Assembly: GCA_947503115.1 (NCBI GenBank) | Contig: CANNCS010000004.1 | Coordinates: forward strand, 1 to 64,000 | Length of the DNA stretch: 64,000 nt | Source: an uncultured Marivita sp. | GTDB taxonomy: Bacteria; Pseudomonadota; Alphaproteobacteria; Rhodobacterales; Rhodobacteraceae | Direction of reading: 5' to 3' | Shown here: positions 18,249 to 27,911 of the stretch, piece after piece | Layout of the letters: each line of letters opens with the position of its first letter | How positions within the stretch are numbered: position 1 is the stretch's first letter | Translations under genes and position numbers: made by a program | Notes under the pieces: model-generated | Seen by the model: the letters and a program-made list of their open reading frames with translations, nothing else | Database searches by the model: none | Told to the model about the DNA's origin: nothing

Positions 18249-19535
18249 TTACGATCTGGCCGCCAATGCATCCTCAAAGGTGCGCAGCCCAGTCTTGGGC
18301 GATTGCACCAGCACTGCCATGTTGCCCGGCTTGTGCTCGTTGCGCAGCATCTTCGTATGGGCCTGCGGGATCTCGTTCCACGGGAACACTTCGGACATGC
18401 ACGGATCCAGACGACGTTCGACCATCAGTTGGTTGGCCGAGGCGGCTTGCTTCAGATGGGCAAAGTGCGAACCCTGAAGACGCTTCTGGTGCATCCACAT
18501 GTAGCGTACGTCAAACGTACAGTTGAAGCCGGTGGTGCCCGCACAAATCACGACCATGCCGCCCTTCTTGCAGACCAGCGTCGAGACCGGGAAAGTCGAC
18601 TCACCAGGGTGCTCGAATACCATGTCGACGTTGTTACCCTTGCCGGTGATGTCCCAGATCGCTTTGCCGAATTTACGCGCCTCGGTGAACCACTCTTTGT
18701 ATTCAGGTGTGTTCACTGTGGGCAGCTGACCCCAGCATTTGAAATCCTTACGATTGATGACGCCTTTGGCACCCATCGACATCACAAAGTCGCGCTTGTC
18801 CTCGTCCGAGATCACGCCGATCGCATTGGCACCGGCCGTATTGGCCAGCTGGATCGCATAAGACCCCAGACCACCCGAGGCACCCCAGACCAACACGTTT
18901 TGACCAGGGCGCAATTCGTGCGGCTGGTGCCCAAACAGCATCCGGTATGCAGTTGCAAGGGTCAGCGTATAGCAGGCGCTTTCTTCCCATGTCAGGTGCT
19001 TCGGACGCGGCATCAGCTGTTGTGCCTGAACGCGGGTGAACTGCGAAAAAGACCCATCATGGGTTTCATAGCCCCAGATCCGCTGTGTCGGAGAATACAT
19101 CGGATCGCCGCCGTTGCATTCCTCATCGTCACCATCATCCTGATTGCAGTGGATGACCACTTCGTCGCCAACTTTCCAGCGCTTCACTTTATCGCCCACT
19201 TTCCAGACGATCCCGGAGGCGTCGGAACCCGCAATATGATACGGCTGCTTGTGGCCATCAAACGGGCTGATCGGCTGGCCGAGGCCGGCCCAAACGCCGT
19301 TGTAGTTCACGCCGGCGGCCATAACCAAAACAAGAACTTCGTGGCTGTCGATTTGCCATGTATCGACAACTTCGACCTCAAAAGCCTGTTCCGGCTCTCC
19401 GTGACGCTCGCGGCGGATTGCCCATGCGTACATCTGCTTGGGCACGTACCCAAGAGGTGGCATCTCGCCGATCTCATACAAGTCTTTTTCAGGCGCATCA
19501 TACGCCGCGATGCCGGTCTGCTGGTCGAGTGCCAT
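18249..19535 (-). CDS. ccr: Crotonyl-CoA carboxylase/reductase
   Basis: A 428-residue MDR-superfamily enzyme that reductively carboxylates crotonyl-CoA with NADPH and CO2 to (2S)-ethylmalonyl-CoA, the key step of the ethylmalonyl-CoA pathway for acetyl-CoA assimilation. Sequence and length match Ccr throughout, including the N-terminal extension, GVNYNGVWAGLGQPISPF, CNGGDPMYSPTQRIWGYET, the NADPH motif VWGASGGLGSYA and the C-terminal FPWNEIPQAHTKML. AGGAGG lies six bases before the ATG, giving strong translation. It is transcribed away from ecm, from which it is separated by an acyltransferase gene, and ends at a good terminator. Confidence 0.97.
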   Translation of the reverse strand: MALDQQTGIAAYDAPEKDLYEIGEMPPLGYVPKQMYAWAIRRERHGEPEQAFEVEVVDTWQIDSHEVLVLVMAAGVNYNGVWAGLGQPISPFDGHKQPYHIAGSDASGIVWKVGDKVKRWKVGDEVVIHCNQDDGDDEECNGGDPMYSPTQRIWGYETHDGSFSQFTRVQAQQLMPRPKHLTWEESACYTLTLATAYRMLFGHQPHELRPGQNVLVWGASGGLGSYAIQLANTAGANAIGVISDEDKRDFVMSMGAKGVINRKDFKCWGQLPTVNTPEYKEWFTEARKFGKAIWDITGKGNNVDMVFEHPGESTFPVSTLVCKKGGMVVICAGTTGFNCTFDVRYMWMHQKRLQGSHFAHLKQAASANQLMVERRLDPCMSEVFPWNEIPQAHTKMLRNEHKPGNMAVLVQSPKTGLRTFEDALAARS

Positions 19536-19696
19536 CGGAGCCTCCTAGAGTCATGTTTTTACGTGCCGCAATGCAGAATCGCGGCGTCTGACCTTGAAAT
19601 ATGACCGCCTTTGAAATTATGCAACAAGAATTAAGCTAGTTTTGTAATTTTATGACCGAGCAATCGCAGAAAACCATTTGCAGCTGCAGAATCGCA

Positions 19697-21040
19697 TCAA
19701 AACAGATGTCGAATGGAGTTCGCGTAAAATCCAGCAAGGGCTTCTTGACCAACTGTGATACTGATCTGGCCTGCATTCTCTACCACCAACCGCCGCTCAC
19801 GAAGATTGCGAAGACCGTATTCAACAGCATAATCGCGATTGTGGCGTGGAATATGCACTTGCGCTGATTCCAGGCTTTTAAGCGTATCGGCAAACGCAAT
19901 CTCAAGCGCATCCCTCTTCATCGGACCATTTGTAAGCAGCAAATACGAGATCAACGGAACAGACAGCACCGGAACTGCGGCCGCAATCCGTTCCATAATT
20001 GCCGAAGACAGCGCATCTGGCGTGCTTTCTGCTTCTGAAACCTCGCTCAGCGTCAACGGTTGCCCGAAACTGACCGCTGCATATCCAAACCGATGGAACT
20101 TGCCCGTGATCCGCAACCGTATCTGCCGCAGGATCGCAGTAAAAACGACACTGATGCGCGCGTGAAACTTTCGCTCTCCCTTGGCTTGCGCCCGCAAGAG
20201 GATCGTATCCTCCAATACACGGTCATAATTCAAAGCAATTGGAACAAAGACCACATCACGCTTGGCCGCCACAGCGCCTTCAAGAATGTATTTCAGAATA
20301 CCAACTTTCGGAGACGCAAGACTGCCATCAAGGCTCAGCCCTCCTTCGGGAAACACGGCCTGTGTTACACCAGCTCCAGTTGCCTGCTGGACGTATTTCG
20401 CCAGAACTTTGCGATACAAATCATTGCGAGATTTGCCGCGGATGAAATACGCGCCCATCGCCCGGATCAGCCGCGACAAAGGCCACACCCGCGCCCACTC
20501 CCCAACCGCATAAGACAACGCCGACCGGTCTGCGGCTAAATATGTGACCAGCACATAATCCATATTTGATCGGTGGTTCATCACGAAAACCACTGTCGCC
20601 TCGGGGTCGACATCCGCCAGCCCAACATCCTGATGCACCATTCTCACCCGATAAAGGGACGTGCTTAGAAAGCGTGCGGCGCGAATGGCAAAACCGAAAT
20701 AGGCCCAAGCCGAAAAGGACGGAACGATCTCTTTTGCATAGCGTCGCGCCCGCTCGAACGCCACGTCTTCGCGCACACCCTCTGCCTTGGCATGGTCGAC
20801 AATCGCCTGCGTGATCTCGGGGTCGTAGACGAGCCTCTGGATCATATCTTGGCGCCGTAGCAGTTTGAATGGCTGGATAGGTCGTTCAAGCCGAGCGTTA
20901 AGGCGTTTGACCGCGCGTTCCATCCGCCTGCGAAAGAACCACCGCACGGAGGGAAACAGAAAATGCGAGGCAAAGGTGACCGCCGCAAACAGCAGGATCA
21001 AAATAAAAGCCCAAAGCGGTAGCGTCACCTGCGAGGTCAT
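19697..21040 (-). CDS. Glycerol-3-phosphate/lysophosphatidate acyltransferase (PlsB/PlsC-type)
   Basis: A 447-residue acyltransferase. It has an N-terminal membrane helix (about residues 8-28), then a PlsC-like core with N-H-R-S-N-M-D (HX4D catalytic pair), the FPEGG substrate-binding block and VPIALNYDRV, followed by a long C-terminal region resembling PlsB. It likely acylates glycerol-3-phosphate or lysophosphatidate in phospholipid synthesis. The ATG at 21040 is chosen because it starts the membrane helix; the ribosome binding site is weak, and the frame extends to 21196. It lies between ccr and ecm. Confidence 0.82.
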   Translation of the reverse strand: MTSQVTLPLWAFILILLFAAVTFASHFLFPSVRWFFRRRMERAVKRLNARLERPIQPFKLLRRQDMIQRLVYDPEITQAIVDHAKAEGVREDVAFERARRYAKEIVPSFSAWAYFGFAIRAARFLSTSLYRVRMVHQDVGLADVDPEATVVFVMNHRSNMDYVLVTYLAADRSALSYAVGEWARVWPLSRLIRAMGAYFIRGKSRNDLYRKVLAKYVQQATGAGVTQAVFPEGGLSLDGSLASPKVGILKYILEGAVAAKRDVVFVPIALNYDRVLEDTILLRAQAKGERKFHARISVVFTAILRQIRLRITGKFHRFGYAAVSFGQPLTLSEVSEAESTPDALSSAIMERIAAAVPVLSVPLISYLLLTNGPMKRDALEIAFADTLKSLESAQVHIPRHNRDYAVEYGLRNLRERRLVVENAGQISITVGQEALAGFYANSIRHLF

Positions 21041-21303
21041 ATACACACTGTTGCAACGAACCTGCGCTGCGTAAATGACAAAGCGTGCCGCGCAGGATAG
21101 AGCCACCAAATCAAGCCCCGCACCGCACTGGAGAAAGATGCGACAACGGTTTGTCTTTCTTGCCCCAAGGGCATGGCTTATGCTGTCGCGCAGCAATCAT
21201 CTCCACGCCGCAGCGCGGCGAATTGACAGCGACATAAAATTTCGCGTATGCATCACATCACGCAAGAAGATTACACAACCGAATCCCGCCTGACGGAGCC
21301 GAC
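21041..21303. promoter_or_regulatory. Divergent promoter region, acyltransferase and ecm
   Basis: These 263 bases separate two divergently transcribed genes and should contain both promoters. I found no convincing -35/-10 pair, riboswitch or long palindrome. In particular I see no cobalamin-riboswitch core upstream of the B12-dependent mutase gene. Confidence 0.4.
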
Positions 21304-23280
21304 ATGACCGACGCACAGACACCCACCCGTGACCGCCCCTGGCTCATCCGCACTTACGCAGGGCACTCGACCGCCGAGGCGTCAAACGCGCTGTACCGAT
21401 CAAACCTGTCCAAAGGCCAAACTGGCCTGTCGGTCGCCTTCGACCTACCCACACAGACGGGCTATGACAGCGATCACATCCTCGCGCGCGGTGAAGTTGG
21501 CAAGGTAGGCGTGCCCGTCAGCCATCTGGGCGACATGCGCACGCTTTTCGACCAGATCCCGCTGGAACAGATGAACACGTCGATGACGATCAACGCGACT
21601 GCCCCATGGCTGCTCGCGCTTTATGTCGCCGTGGCCGAAGAACAGGGCGTAGACGTGTCCAAGCTGCAAGGCACCGTGCAGAACGACCTGATCAAGGAAT
21701 ACCTGTCACGCGGCACCTACATCTGCCCGCCGAAACCGTCGCTCAAGATGATCGGGGATGTGGCCGAATACTGCTACACGCATATTCCCAAATGGAATCC
21801 GATGAACGTGTGTTCGTACCACCTGCAAGAAGCAGGCGCGACACCAGAACAGGAACTCTCCTTTGCCTTGGCCACTGCCATCGCCGTTCTGGACGAACTG
21901 AAACCCCGCGTCCCCGCCGAAGACTTCCCGGCGCTGTGCGGTCGCATTTCCTTCTTCGTCAACGCAGGCATCCGCTTCGTCACCGAGATGTGCAAGATGC
22001 GCGCCTTCGTCGATCTCTGGGACGAGATCCTCGAACAGCGCTACGGCGTGACCGACGCCAAATACCGCCGCTTCCGCTATGGTGTGCAGGTGAACTCACT
22101 TGGACTGACCGAACAACAGCCGGAAAACAACGTCTACCGCATCCTGATCGAGATGCTGGCCGTGACCTTGTCCAAGAAAGCCCGCGCACGCGCCGTGCAA
22201 CTTCCTGCATGGAACGAAGCGCTTGGCCTGCCCCGCCCGTGGGACCAGCAGTGGTCAATGCGGATGCAGCAGATCTTGGCCTATGAAACCGACCTTCTGG
22301 AATTCGACGATCTGTTCGACGGCAACCCCGCTGTCGATGCCAAGGTCGAGAAACTCAAGGAAGGCGCACGCGCTGAATTGGCAAACCTCGACTCCATGGG
22401 CGGCGCGATCGGGTCTATCGAATACATGAAAGGCCGTCTCGTCGATTCCAACGCTGACCGCCTGAACAAGATCGAACGTAACGAAACCATCGTCGTCGGT
22501 GTAAACAAGTGGGTGGAAGGCGAACCAAGCCCGCTCCAGACCGAAGACGGCGGTATCATGGTCGTCGATCCAGCCGTCGAACAGGAACAGATCAACCGTC
22601 TCAACGCGTGGCGCACCGAGCGTGACAGCGATGCGGTACAAAAGGCGCTGGCCGATCTGCGTGCCGCGGCCAAGGAAGGTGCAAACGTTATGCCCGCCTC
22701 TATCGTCTGTGCCAAAGCCGGTGTCACAACAGGCGAATGGGCTGGCGAGATGCGCGCCGTCTACGGTGAATACCGTGGTCCGACCGGTGTCTCCAAATCC
22801 GTGTCCAACAAGACCGAAGGCCTTGATGACATCCGCGATGCCGTGAACGCAGTCAGCGACCGCTTGGGCCGCCGCCTCAAGTTCCTCGTCGGAAAGCCGG
22901 GTCTCGACGGGCATTCCAATGGCGCGGAACAGATCGCCTTCCGCGCCCGCGATTGCGGGATGGATATCGACTACGAAGGCATCCGCCTAACCCCGGATCA
23001 GATCGTCGCCGCTGCGCAAGAAAACGAAGTACATGTTGTCGGCCTCTCGATCCTGTCAGGCAGCCATATCCCGCTTGTCGAAGACATGATGACAAAGATG
23101 CGCGATGCTGGTCTCGGCCATATCCCCGTGATCGTCGGTGGCATCATCCCAGACGAGGACGCCAAACGCCTGCGCGCCATGGGCGTGGCCAAAGTCTATA
23201 CGCCCAAAGATTTCGAATTGAACGCGATCATGATGGACATCGTTACATTGGCCGATCCCAAAGCGGTTGCCGCCGAATAA
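21304..23280 (+). CDS. ecm: Ethylmalonyl-CoA mutase
   Basis: A 658-residue coenzyme B12-dependent mutase converting (2R)-ethylmalonyl-CoA to (2S)-methylsuccinyl-CoA. The N-terminal substrate domain begins with the family WLIRTYAGHSTAEASN and continues SNLSKGQTGLSVAFDLPTQ; the C-terminal cobalamin domain carries D535-G-H537-S-N-G540 (DxHxxG, base-off/His-on ligand H537), followed by LSGSH and VGGIIP. As expected for Ecm, both domains are on one chain, and the sequence is of the MeaA-like branch rather than methylmalonyl-CoA mutase. With ccr it gives two consecutive pathway steps in this region. Confidence 0.95.
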   Translation: MTDAQTPTRDRPWLIRTYAGHSTAEASNALYRSNLSKGQTGLSVAFDLPTQTGYDSDHILARGEVGKVGVPVSHLGDMRTLFDQIPLEQMNTSMTINATAPWLLALYVAVAEEQGVDVSKLQGTVQNDLIKEYLSRGTYICPPKPSLKMIGDVAEYCYTHIPKWNPMNVCSYHLQEAGATPEQELSFALATAIAVLDELKPRVPAEDFPALCGRISFFVNAGIRFVTEMCKMRAFVDLWDEILEQRYGVTDAKYRRFRYGVQVNSLGLTEQQPENNVYRILIEMLAVTLSKKARARAVQLPAWNEALGLPRPWDQQWSMRMQQILAYETDLLEFDDLFDGNPAVDAKVEKLKEGARAELANLDSMGGAIGSIEYMKGRLVDSNADRLNKIERNETIVVGVNKWVEGEPSPLQTEDGGIMVVDPAVEQEQINRLNAWRTERDSDAVQKALADLRAAAKEGANVMPASIVCAKAGVTTGEWAGEMRAVYGEYRGPTGVSKSVSNKTEGLDDIRDAVNAVSDRLGRRLKFLVGKPGLDGHSNGAEQIAFRARDCGMDIDYEGIRLTPDQIVAAAQENEVHVVGLSILSGSHIPLVEDMMTKMRDAGLGHIPVIVGGIIPDEDAKRLRAMGVAKVYTPKDFELNAIMMDIVTLADPKAVAAE

Positions 23281-23362
23281 ATCAGGCCATCGTCTTTTCG
23301 AAACCAGATTGAGCGGGTACGGTTCATACCGTGCCAGTTTTCTATTTTTGAAAGATTTTATA

Positions 23363-23842
23363 ATGAAAAGATTGATCGCCGTCGCGCTCTTGACCGCACT
23401 GCCTGTCGCTGCCGCAACCGACACTCAGCTAGCGCGCCTCGAAAACATCGCTGAACACATGAATGATGCCATGTTTAACGCAATGATACGCATGGTCGAA
23501 AAAGAAGGTGGCAACCCCGCTCCACTTCGGGAAGCTGTTCCAGATGGGTCATGGGATGCGGAATATCGGGAAGCCGGTTCATGCATGCTCGACAAATATG
23601 TCGAAGCGTCCAGCAGTGCGGCTGTGAACAAAATGCTCGATGACATGGAAGCCTTCATTCCGAAGTTGGCAGAAATTGACCTTGAAACATTTGAAGCGGA
23701 TCAGGACTTTTTGCCCGAGGGCATTTCTGAAGAATATTCGATGAAGGTCAATTCCGATTGCGGCATGACTGACTTGATGATGGAGCGGATGGAAAGCTCG
23801 GGTTTCATGGCAGCAATGATGCAGGCGATGGCAGGCGAGTGA
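23363..23842 (+). CDS. Exported hypothetical protein
   Basis: A 159-residue protein starting MKRLIAVALLTALPVAAATD, a clear Sec signal peptide with likely cleavage after the alanines near residue 18. The mature part is helical, acidic and rich in methionine, with two cysteines (in GSCMLD and SDCGMT) that could form a disulfide. I do not recognise a family. The frame is open upstream to 23267 but the signal peptide fixes the ATG at 23363; the binding site is weak (AAAGATTTT). It stands alone downstream of ecm. Confidence 0.7.
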   Translation: MKRLIAVALLTALPVAAATDTQLARLENIAEHMNDAMFNAMIRMVEKEGGNPAPLREAVPDGSWDAEYREAGSCMLDKYVEASSSAAVNKMLDDMEAFIPKLAEIDLETFEADQDFLPEGISEEYSMKVNSDCGMTDLMMERMESSGFMAAMMQAMAGE

Positions 23843-23870
23843 CGCCGCTAAGAGCCAGAATCCAAAAGAT

Positions 23871-23896
23871 GATTTGACGCTATATCGCGTCAAATC
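23871..23896. terminator. Inverted repeat, possible terminator
   Basis: GATTTGACGC (23871-23880) and GCGTCAAATC (23887-23896) form a perfect 10-bp stem with a six-base loop 28 bases after the exported-protein gene. There is no T-run on the plus strand, so it may be a processing or weak termination site. Confidence 0.45.
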
Positions 23897-24041
23897 AACC
23901 CAACCTTGCCAGGGAATTGAACCAAAACAACCCTGTATTGCGCCATTAGACGCCTATTGTAACTAAAGATGCATCTCGAATTGACTTACCCTGAAAGAGC
24001 GGTATCCCAAATCTATTCAATAATACCACTCGGAGGGATAC

Positions 24042-24353
24042 ATGAGTATCGATCTCGACAATATGACCAAAGATGAGCTTCGAAAGCTTATCAAGAACGC
24101 TGAAAAAGCACTTAAGACAATCGAATCTCGCCGCCTGACTGAAGCGAAAAAAGCAGCCGAATCTGCGGCCAAGGAATACGGCTTCTCGCTGGACGAACTC
24201 TTGGGCCGTCCCCAAAAGAAAGGTTCCAAGAGCGAGCCGAAATACAAAAACCCCGCTGATGCGTCCCAAACCTGGACCGGAAAAGGCCGCAAGCCGAATT
24301 GGGTCAATGACGCACTGGCAGCTGGTAAAAACATGGACGATCTGAAGATCTGA
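24042..24353 (+). CDS. H-NS family nucleoid-associated protein
   Basis: A 103-residue protein. Residues 1-50 form a charged helical oligomerisation region, and the C-terminus has the H-NS DNA-binding signature [21 protein letters not shown]-like block (about 72-93), close to alphaproteobacterial HvrA/H-NS proteins. It should bind AT-rich DNA and act as a global silencer or regulator. GGAGGG lies six bases before the ATG. The stop codon is separated by one base from the deoD start, so the two are likely cotranscribed. Confidence 0.9.
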   Translation: MSIDLDNMTKDELRKLIKNAEKALKTIESRRLTEAKKAAESAAKEYGFSLDELLGRPQKKGSKSEPKYKNPADASQTWTGKGRKPNWVNDALAAGKNMDDLKI

Positions 24354-24354
24354 A

Positions 24355-25059
24355 ATGACAGTTCATATCGGAGCGCAAAAAGGTGAGATCGCGGAAATCG
24401 TGCTGATGCCCGGTGACCCGTATCGCGCCAAATGGGCTGCAGAAACCTTTCTCGACAATCCCGTGCTGGTTAACGAAGTGCGCGGAATGTTGGGCTTCAC
24501 GGGAACGTGGAACGGCTACCCGGTCACCATTCAGGGATCGGGAATGGGCATGCCGTCATTGTCCATCTACGCCAACGAACTGATCCGAGACTATGGGGCA
24601 AAAACCCTTATTCGGATTGGTTCTTGCGGCGGGATGCAGCCATATGTCGGTATCCGAGATGTGATACTTGCAATGACGGCCAGCACGCTCTCCACACCGT
24701 CACGGGGGATTTTCAAGGAATTGAATTTCGCACCCTGTGCCGATTGGAGCCTCCTGCGCGCAGCCGTTGCTGCGGCAGAAGCCAAGGGAACGAAAACCCA
24801 TGTCGGCGGCATCTATTCATCCGATGTGTTCTATGATGAACGCCCCGACTTGAATGAACAGATGACCCGCCACGGCATTCTTGGCGTCGAAATGGAAGCA
24901 GCAGAACTCTACAATCTCGCGGCCCGCCACTCGGTCCGCGCATTGGCTGTTCTAACCGTTTCGGACCACCTGCAAACCGGAGAAGCGTTGCCGTCAGAAG
25001 ACCGCGAACGCAGCTTTGGCGATATGGTCGAAATCGCTCTCACAGCGGCTTTCAACTGA
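24355..25059 (+). CDS. deoD: Purine-nucleoside phosphorylase (DeoD type)
   Basis: A 234-residue hexameric-type nucleoside phosphorylase that cleaves purine (deoxy)nucleosides with phosphate. It shows [10 protein letters not shown] (phosphate binding), the family core [22 protein letters not shown] (substrate ribose binding) and VSDHLQTGE with the catalytic Asp. Its start lies one base after the H-NS-like gene stop. A strong terminator follows immediately, so this is a two-gene unit. Confidence 0.95.
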   Translation: MTVHIGAQKGEIAEIVLMPGDPYRAKWAAETFLDNPVLVNEVRGMLGFTGTWNGYPVTIQGSGMGMPSLSIYANELIRDYGAKTLIRIGSCGGMQPYVGIRDVILAMTASTLSTPSRGIFKELNFAPCADWSLLRAAVAAAEAKGTKTHVGGIYSSDVFYDERPDLNEQMTRHGILGVEMEAAELYNLAARHSVRALAVLTVSDHLQTGEALPSEDRERSFGDMVEIALTAAFN

Positions 25060-25069
25060 ACGACTATCA

Positions 25070-25101
25070 GACCGGGACAATCATAGATGTCCCGGTCTTT
25101 T
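25070..25101 (+). terminator. Rho-independent terminator after deoD
   Basis: GACCGGGACA (25070-25079) and TGTCCCGGTC (25088-25097) form a perfect 10-bp stem with an eight-base loop, followed by TTTT. It contains the ATG at 25087 that would otherwise open the next reading frame. Confidence 0.92.
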
Positions 25102-25137
25102 CCTAATCCCGCCACATTTTTCTGGCACCCAAGACGA

Positions 25138-25761
25138 ATGCCGAATTGGGTTATTGATATTTACGTCCTTGTGACGACTCGCGTGCCGATCCCACGCATG
25201 TTGTTTCTGTTCAGCGTCATCACCCTTTCGCTTTTCACCCTTACCGCACATCACCACGTCGCCTTGAAAGAGTTCGGGCTTGTCCTGCCGGTCATGTGCG
25301 CGTTGTTCGGTCATGTCGCGGTGATCACGGTCAAGATGACGGACACCCTAACCACCTATGAACGGATCGGAATTCCCAACGCCGGCAGCAAGCTGGTCTT
25401 GATCTGGCTCGCCGCCTATGCAGGCGTTATGGCGCTCCCGTCAATCGCCGCAGCACAGACCGCCCTTAGCCTTGGGATCGCCATCTACGTTTCCTTGTTC
25501 GTCGTGGTTTTCTACATGTTCGACGACGGCGACAAGATCGGCTGGTTTGCGCGCGACTGGGACGAAGGCCAACGCAACGCCGCCAACTGGCATGTGGTGC
25601 GCCTTGTCGCCCTGATCCTACTTAATGAACTTGCCGCGCTTCACGGCACCGCATTTGACTGGATCTTGGCGATCACGCTTGGCCCCATCGCGCTGCACTA
25701 TCTGATGTATTGGACAATCGTCGCCACGCACCCCCACAAAGAAAGACCGCGCCCGGATTAA
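25138..25761 (+). CDS. Polytopic membrane protein of unknown function
   Basis: A 207-residue protein with about five hydrophobic segments and a short charged loop (FDDGDKIGWFARDWDEGQRN) in the middle. I do not recognise a family. An in-frame ATG at 25087 lies inside the deoD terminator hairpin, so the ATG at 25138 is chosen. The gene is preceded by no obvious regulatory site and ends in a four-base overlap of stop codons with the convergent DUF1989 gene. Confidence 0.7.
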   Translation: MPNWVIDIYVLVTTRVPIPRMLFLFSVITLSLFTLTAHHHVALKEFGLVLPVMCALFGHVAVITVKMTDTLTTYERIGIPNAGSKLVLIWLAAYAGVMALPSIAAAQTALSLGIAIYVSLFVVVFYMFDDGDKIGWFARDWDEGQRNAANWHVVRLVALILLNELAALHGTAFDWILAITLGPIALHYLMYWTIVATHPHKERPRPD

Positions 25762-26606
25762 CCCCTTCCGTGGCTCCGATCATAGCCATTGGCCACAGGC
25801 GATGACCATCCATCCAACGCGCCCTCGGCTGGCTGCAAGACCTCCACCCGCAAAGGATAGCACGCAGCGGCATCACTGGTGTGTTCCGCCGAACAGTCCC
25901 CCCCCGGACAGGCCGACAATGCGCCCAGCAGGTCGATCTCGGCAAACAACGTAAGATGATCGCCCGGCCGAACAGGGCTGGCCTTCATGAAATACTGTCC
26001 AGTATCCCGCGTGAACCCGGTGCACATGAAGACGTTGAGCACGTCATGCACATGCGGCTCCGCCTCTGCCAGTGACATGCCCGTGGCATCCGCAAGAGCG
26101 CGCGTCAGGTTTGAATGGCAGCAATGATGGTACTGCACGCCGGACAACAGATTGCCCGTATAAGGATCGCACCGAGTGCCGATCACGTCATGCACCGACC
26201 CGCCATAGGCGTCGATACCGTACCATCCCAGCGTATCCTCGACGATGGTCGCGACCGGACGAAGCGTTGGAAACGACGACCAAAGCCGCTCGCCCGTCGT
26301 TACATGTGTCCCATGCAGAGCGCGTGTCTTGCCGGAATAGAACCGCTCGGACAGATCATGCGCATTCCAAAGGTTCAAATCCCCTACCTGCGGACCCTCG
26401 ACGCTCACGATGCGGAAAAACGATCCCGCTGGAACTCGGAAGAAGCAGGCGTCACGCGGCGCAGCGACGGTCACATCCACGACTTCGGCACCACCCAGTG
26501 CTTGCGTATACAGCGCAAGATCAGGCGCAGGCAGCGTGTCATTGGGATAGCAAATCACCGGCGCAACGGCACGGCGGGCCTCAGCGTCGTCGGGGGCATG
26601 TGTCAT
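25758..26606 (-). CDS. DUF1989 / urea carboxylase-associated family protein
   Basis: A 282-residue protein of the DUF1989 family, proteins often encoded beside urea amidolyase or other nitrogen-catabolic genes. Conserved-looking features are FFRVPAGSFFRIV, GDLNLWNAHD, the Cys/His-rich HHCCHSNL and CPGGDCS, which may bind metal. No urea amidolyase gene is nearby; the closest gene on the same strand is the ornithine decarboxylase 135 bases upstream, separated by a terminator. The biochemical role in this organism is unknown. Confidence 0.75.
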   Translation of the reverse strand: MTHAPDDAEARRAVAPVICYPNDTLPAPDLALYTQALGGAEVVDVTVAAPRDACFFRVPAGSFFRIVSVEGPQVGDLNLWNAHDLSERFYSGKTRALHGTHVTTGERLWSSFPTLRPVATIVEDTLGWYGIDAYGGSVHDVIGTRCDPYTGNLLSGVQYHHCCHSNLTRALADATGMSLAEAEPHVHDVLNVFMCTGFTRDTGQYFMKASPVRPGDHLTLFAEIDLLGALSACPGGDCSAEHTSDAAACYPLRVEVLQPAEGALDGWSSPVANGYDRSHGRG

Positions 26607-26694
26607 GGGCTAAACCTTTTCCTTACGGATCAATTGATCGCAGGGCGGTCACATGCGCAAGCCCATCCCATCTTCTCTTTGTTCAAAAACATGC

Positions 26695-26734
26695 AAAAAA
26701 ATTCCGTGCACGCACCACAAGGCGCGCACGGAAT
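26695..26734 (-). terminator. Rho-independent terminator downstream of ornithine decarboxylase
   Basis: On the minus strand ATTCCGTGC (26734-26726) pairs with GCACGGAAT (26709-26701) across a GC-rich loop and is followed by a run of six T. It lies eight bases after the decarboxylase stop. Confidence 0.88.
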
Positions 26735-26741
26735 ATATCGA

Positions 26742-27911
26742 TCAGATAGCGATCACGTCCAGCGGCGGGAAGCCGTTGAAACCGATGGACGCATAGGTCG
26801 AAGTGTAGGCACCACAGTTGCGGATAACGATGCGGTCACCGGATTGAAGTCCCAACGGCAATTGCACCGGCTGCTTTTCGTAAAGCACATCGGCGCTGTC
26901 GCAGGACGGACCCGCCAGAATACAGGCCCCTGTCGGCTCGTGATCGCGGTCGGTGATGAACTGATAGCGGATCGCTTCATCCATGGTCTCTGCCAAGCCC
27001 GAGAACTTGCCGATATCCAGATATACCCAACGGTGCAGCTCGCTGTCCGACTTGCGCGACACCAGCAGCACTTCGGCAGCGATAGCACCCGCTTCAGCAA
27101 CAAGGCCACGGCCCGGCTCTGCCATGATCGCCGGGATGTCGCCAAAACGCTCGTGAATCTGATGCATCACGTCCGACGCGTAGTTCTGCGGAGCGTCCAG
27201 TTCCTGACCGTAGAAGGCCGGGAAACCGCCACCGATATTGAGCAACGACAGGTCGAAACCGTCCGCTTTCAGCCCATGCCAAACAGCGGCCACTTGATCC
27301 AGTGTCTCGCCCCACATCTCGGCGCGGCGTGTCTGCGAGCCAACGTGGAACGACAGACCAACCGGCTTGAGGCCCAGATCAACCGCCAGCCGGAACAGCG
27401 ACGGTGTTTTCTCCAGCGCACAGCCAAACTTGCGTGACAGCGGCCAGTCGGCGTGCAACGAACCCACGATCAAGCGAATATAAACCTCTGCACCCGGCGC
27501 GTGCTGGGCCAGCTTGTGCAGCTCTTCTTCAGAGTCGGCGGCGAAATGGGTGATCCCGATCTCGTGCGCCCAGGCGATGTCCGACGGGCGTTTGATGGTG
27601 TTGCCAAAAGACACGCGCGACGCATCTGCACCAGCGTTCAGGCACATCTGAATTTCGGCGCGCGATGCCGCGTCAAAGTTGCTGCCCAGATCGACCAAGG
27701 TCTGCAGAATTTCCGGTGCGGGGTTCGCCTTCACGGCATAATGGATGCGCGCACGGCCCAAACCCTGTGCCAGCGCAGCATATTGGCGTGCGACAGCTTG
27801 GGTGTCGATCACAAGCGTCGGGCGCTCGAAACGGTGGCTCATGATGAATGCCTCTGCACGAGAGACAGATTTTTCCTCACGGGCGGAAAGCCCGGTTACG
27901 TATGCGTTCAT
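26742..27911 (-). CDS. Type III PLP-dependent ornithine (lysine) decarboxylase
   Basis: A 389-residue alanine-racemase-fold decarboxylase. PLP lysine K61 is in AVKANP; the PLP phosphate-binding glycines are in LNIGGGFP and EPGRGLVA; HVGSQ and the C-terminal GPSCDSADVL (catalytic Cys from the partner subunit, near residue 340) identify the eukaryotic-type ornithine decarboxylase group. It should produce putrescine, the polyamine precursor; lysine may be an alternative substrate. GGAGA lies eight bases before the ATG. The start overlaps, as ATGA, the end of an upstream ORF in the leader region, which suggests translational control. Confidence 0.92.
   Translation of the reverse strand: MNAYVTGLSAREEKSVSRAEAFIMSHRFERPTLVIDTQAVARQYAALAQGLGRARIHYAVKANPAPEILQTLVDLGSNFDAASRAEIQMCLNAGADASRVSFGNTIKRPSDIAWAHEIGITHFAADSEEELHKLAQHAPGAEVYIRLIVGSLHADWPLSRKFGCALEKTPSLFRLAVDLGLKPVGLSFHVGSQTRRAEMWGETLDQVAAVWHGLKADGFDLSLLNIGGGFPAFYGQELDAPQNYASDVMHQIHERFGDIPAIMAEPGRGLVAEAGAIAAEVLLVSRKSDSELHRWVYLDIGKFSGLAETMDEAIRYQFITDRDHEPTGACILAGPSCDSADVLYEKQPVQLPLGLQSGDRIVIRNCGAYTSTYASIGFNGFPPLDVIAI

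Noticed and set aside
21041-21303. Cobalamin riboswitch upstream of the B12-dependent mutase ecm
   Set aside because: No B12-box-like core was found in the leader.
25087-25137. Upstream ATG extending the polytopic membrane protein by 17 residues
   Set aside because: The ATG at 25087 is in the loop of the perfect deoD terminator hairpin; the ATG at 25138 is a better start.
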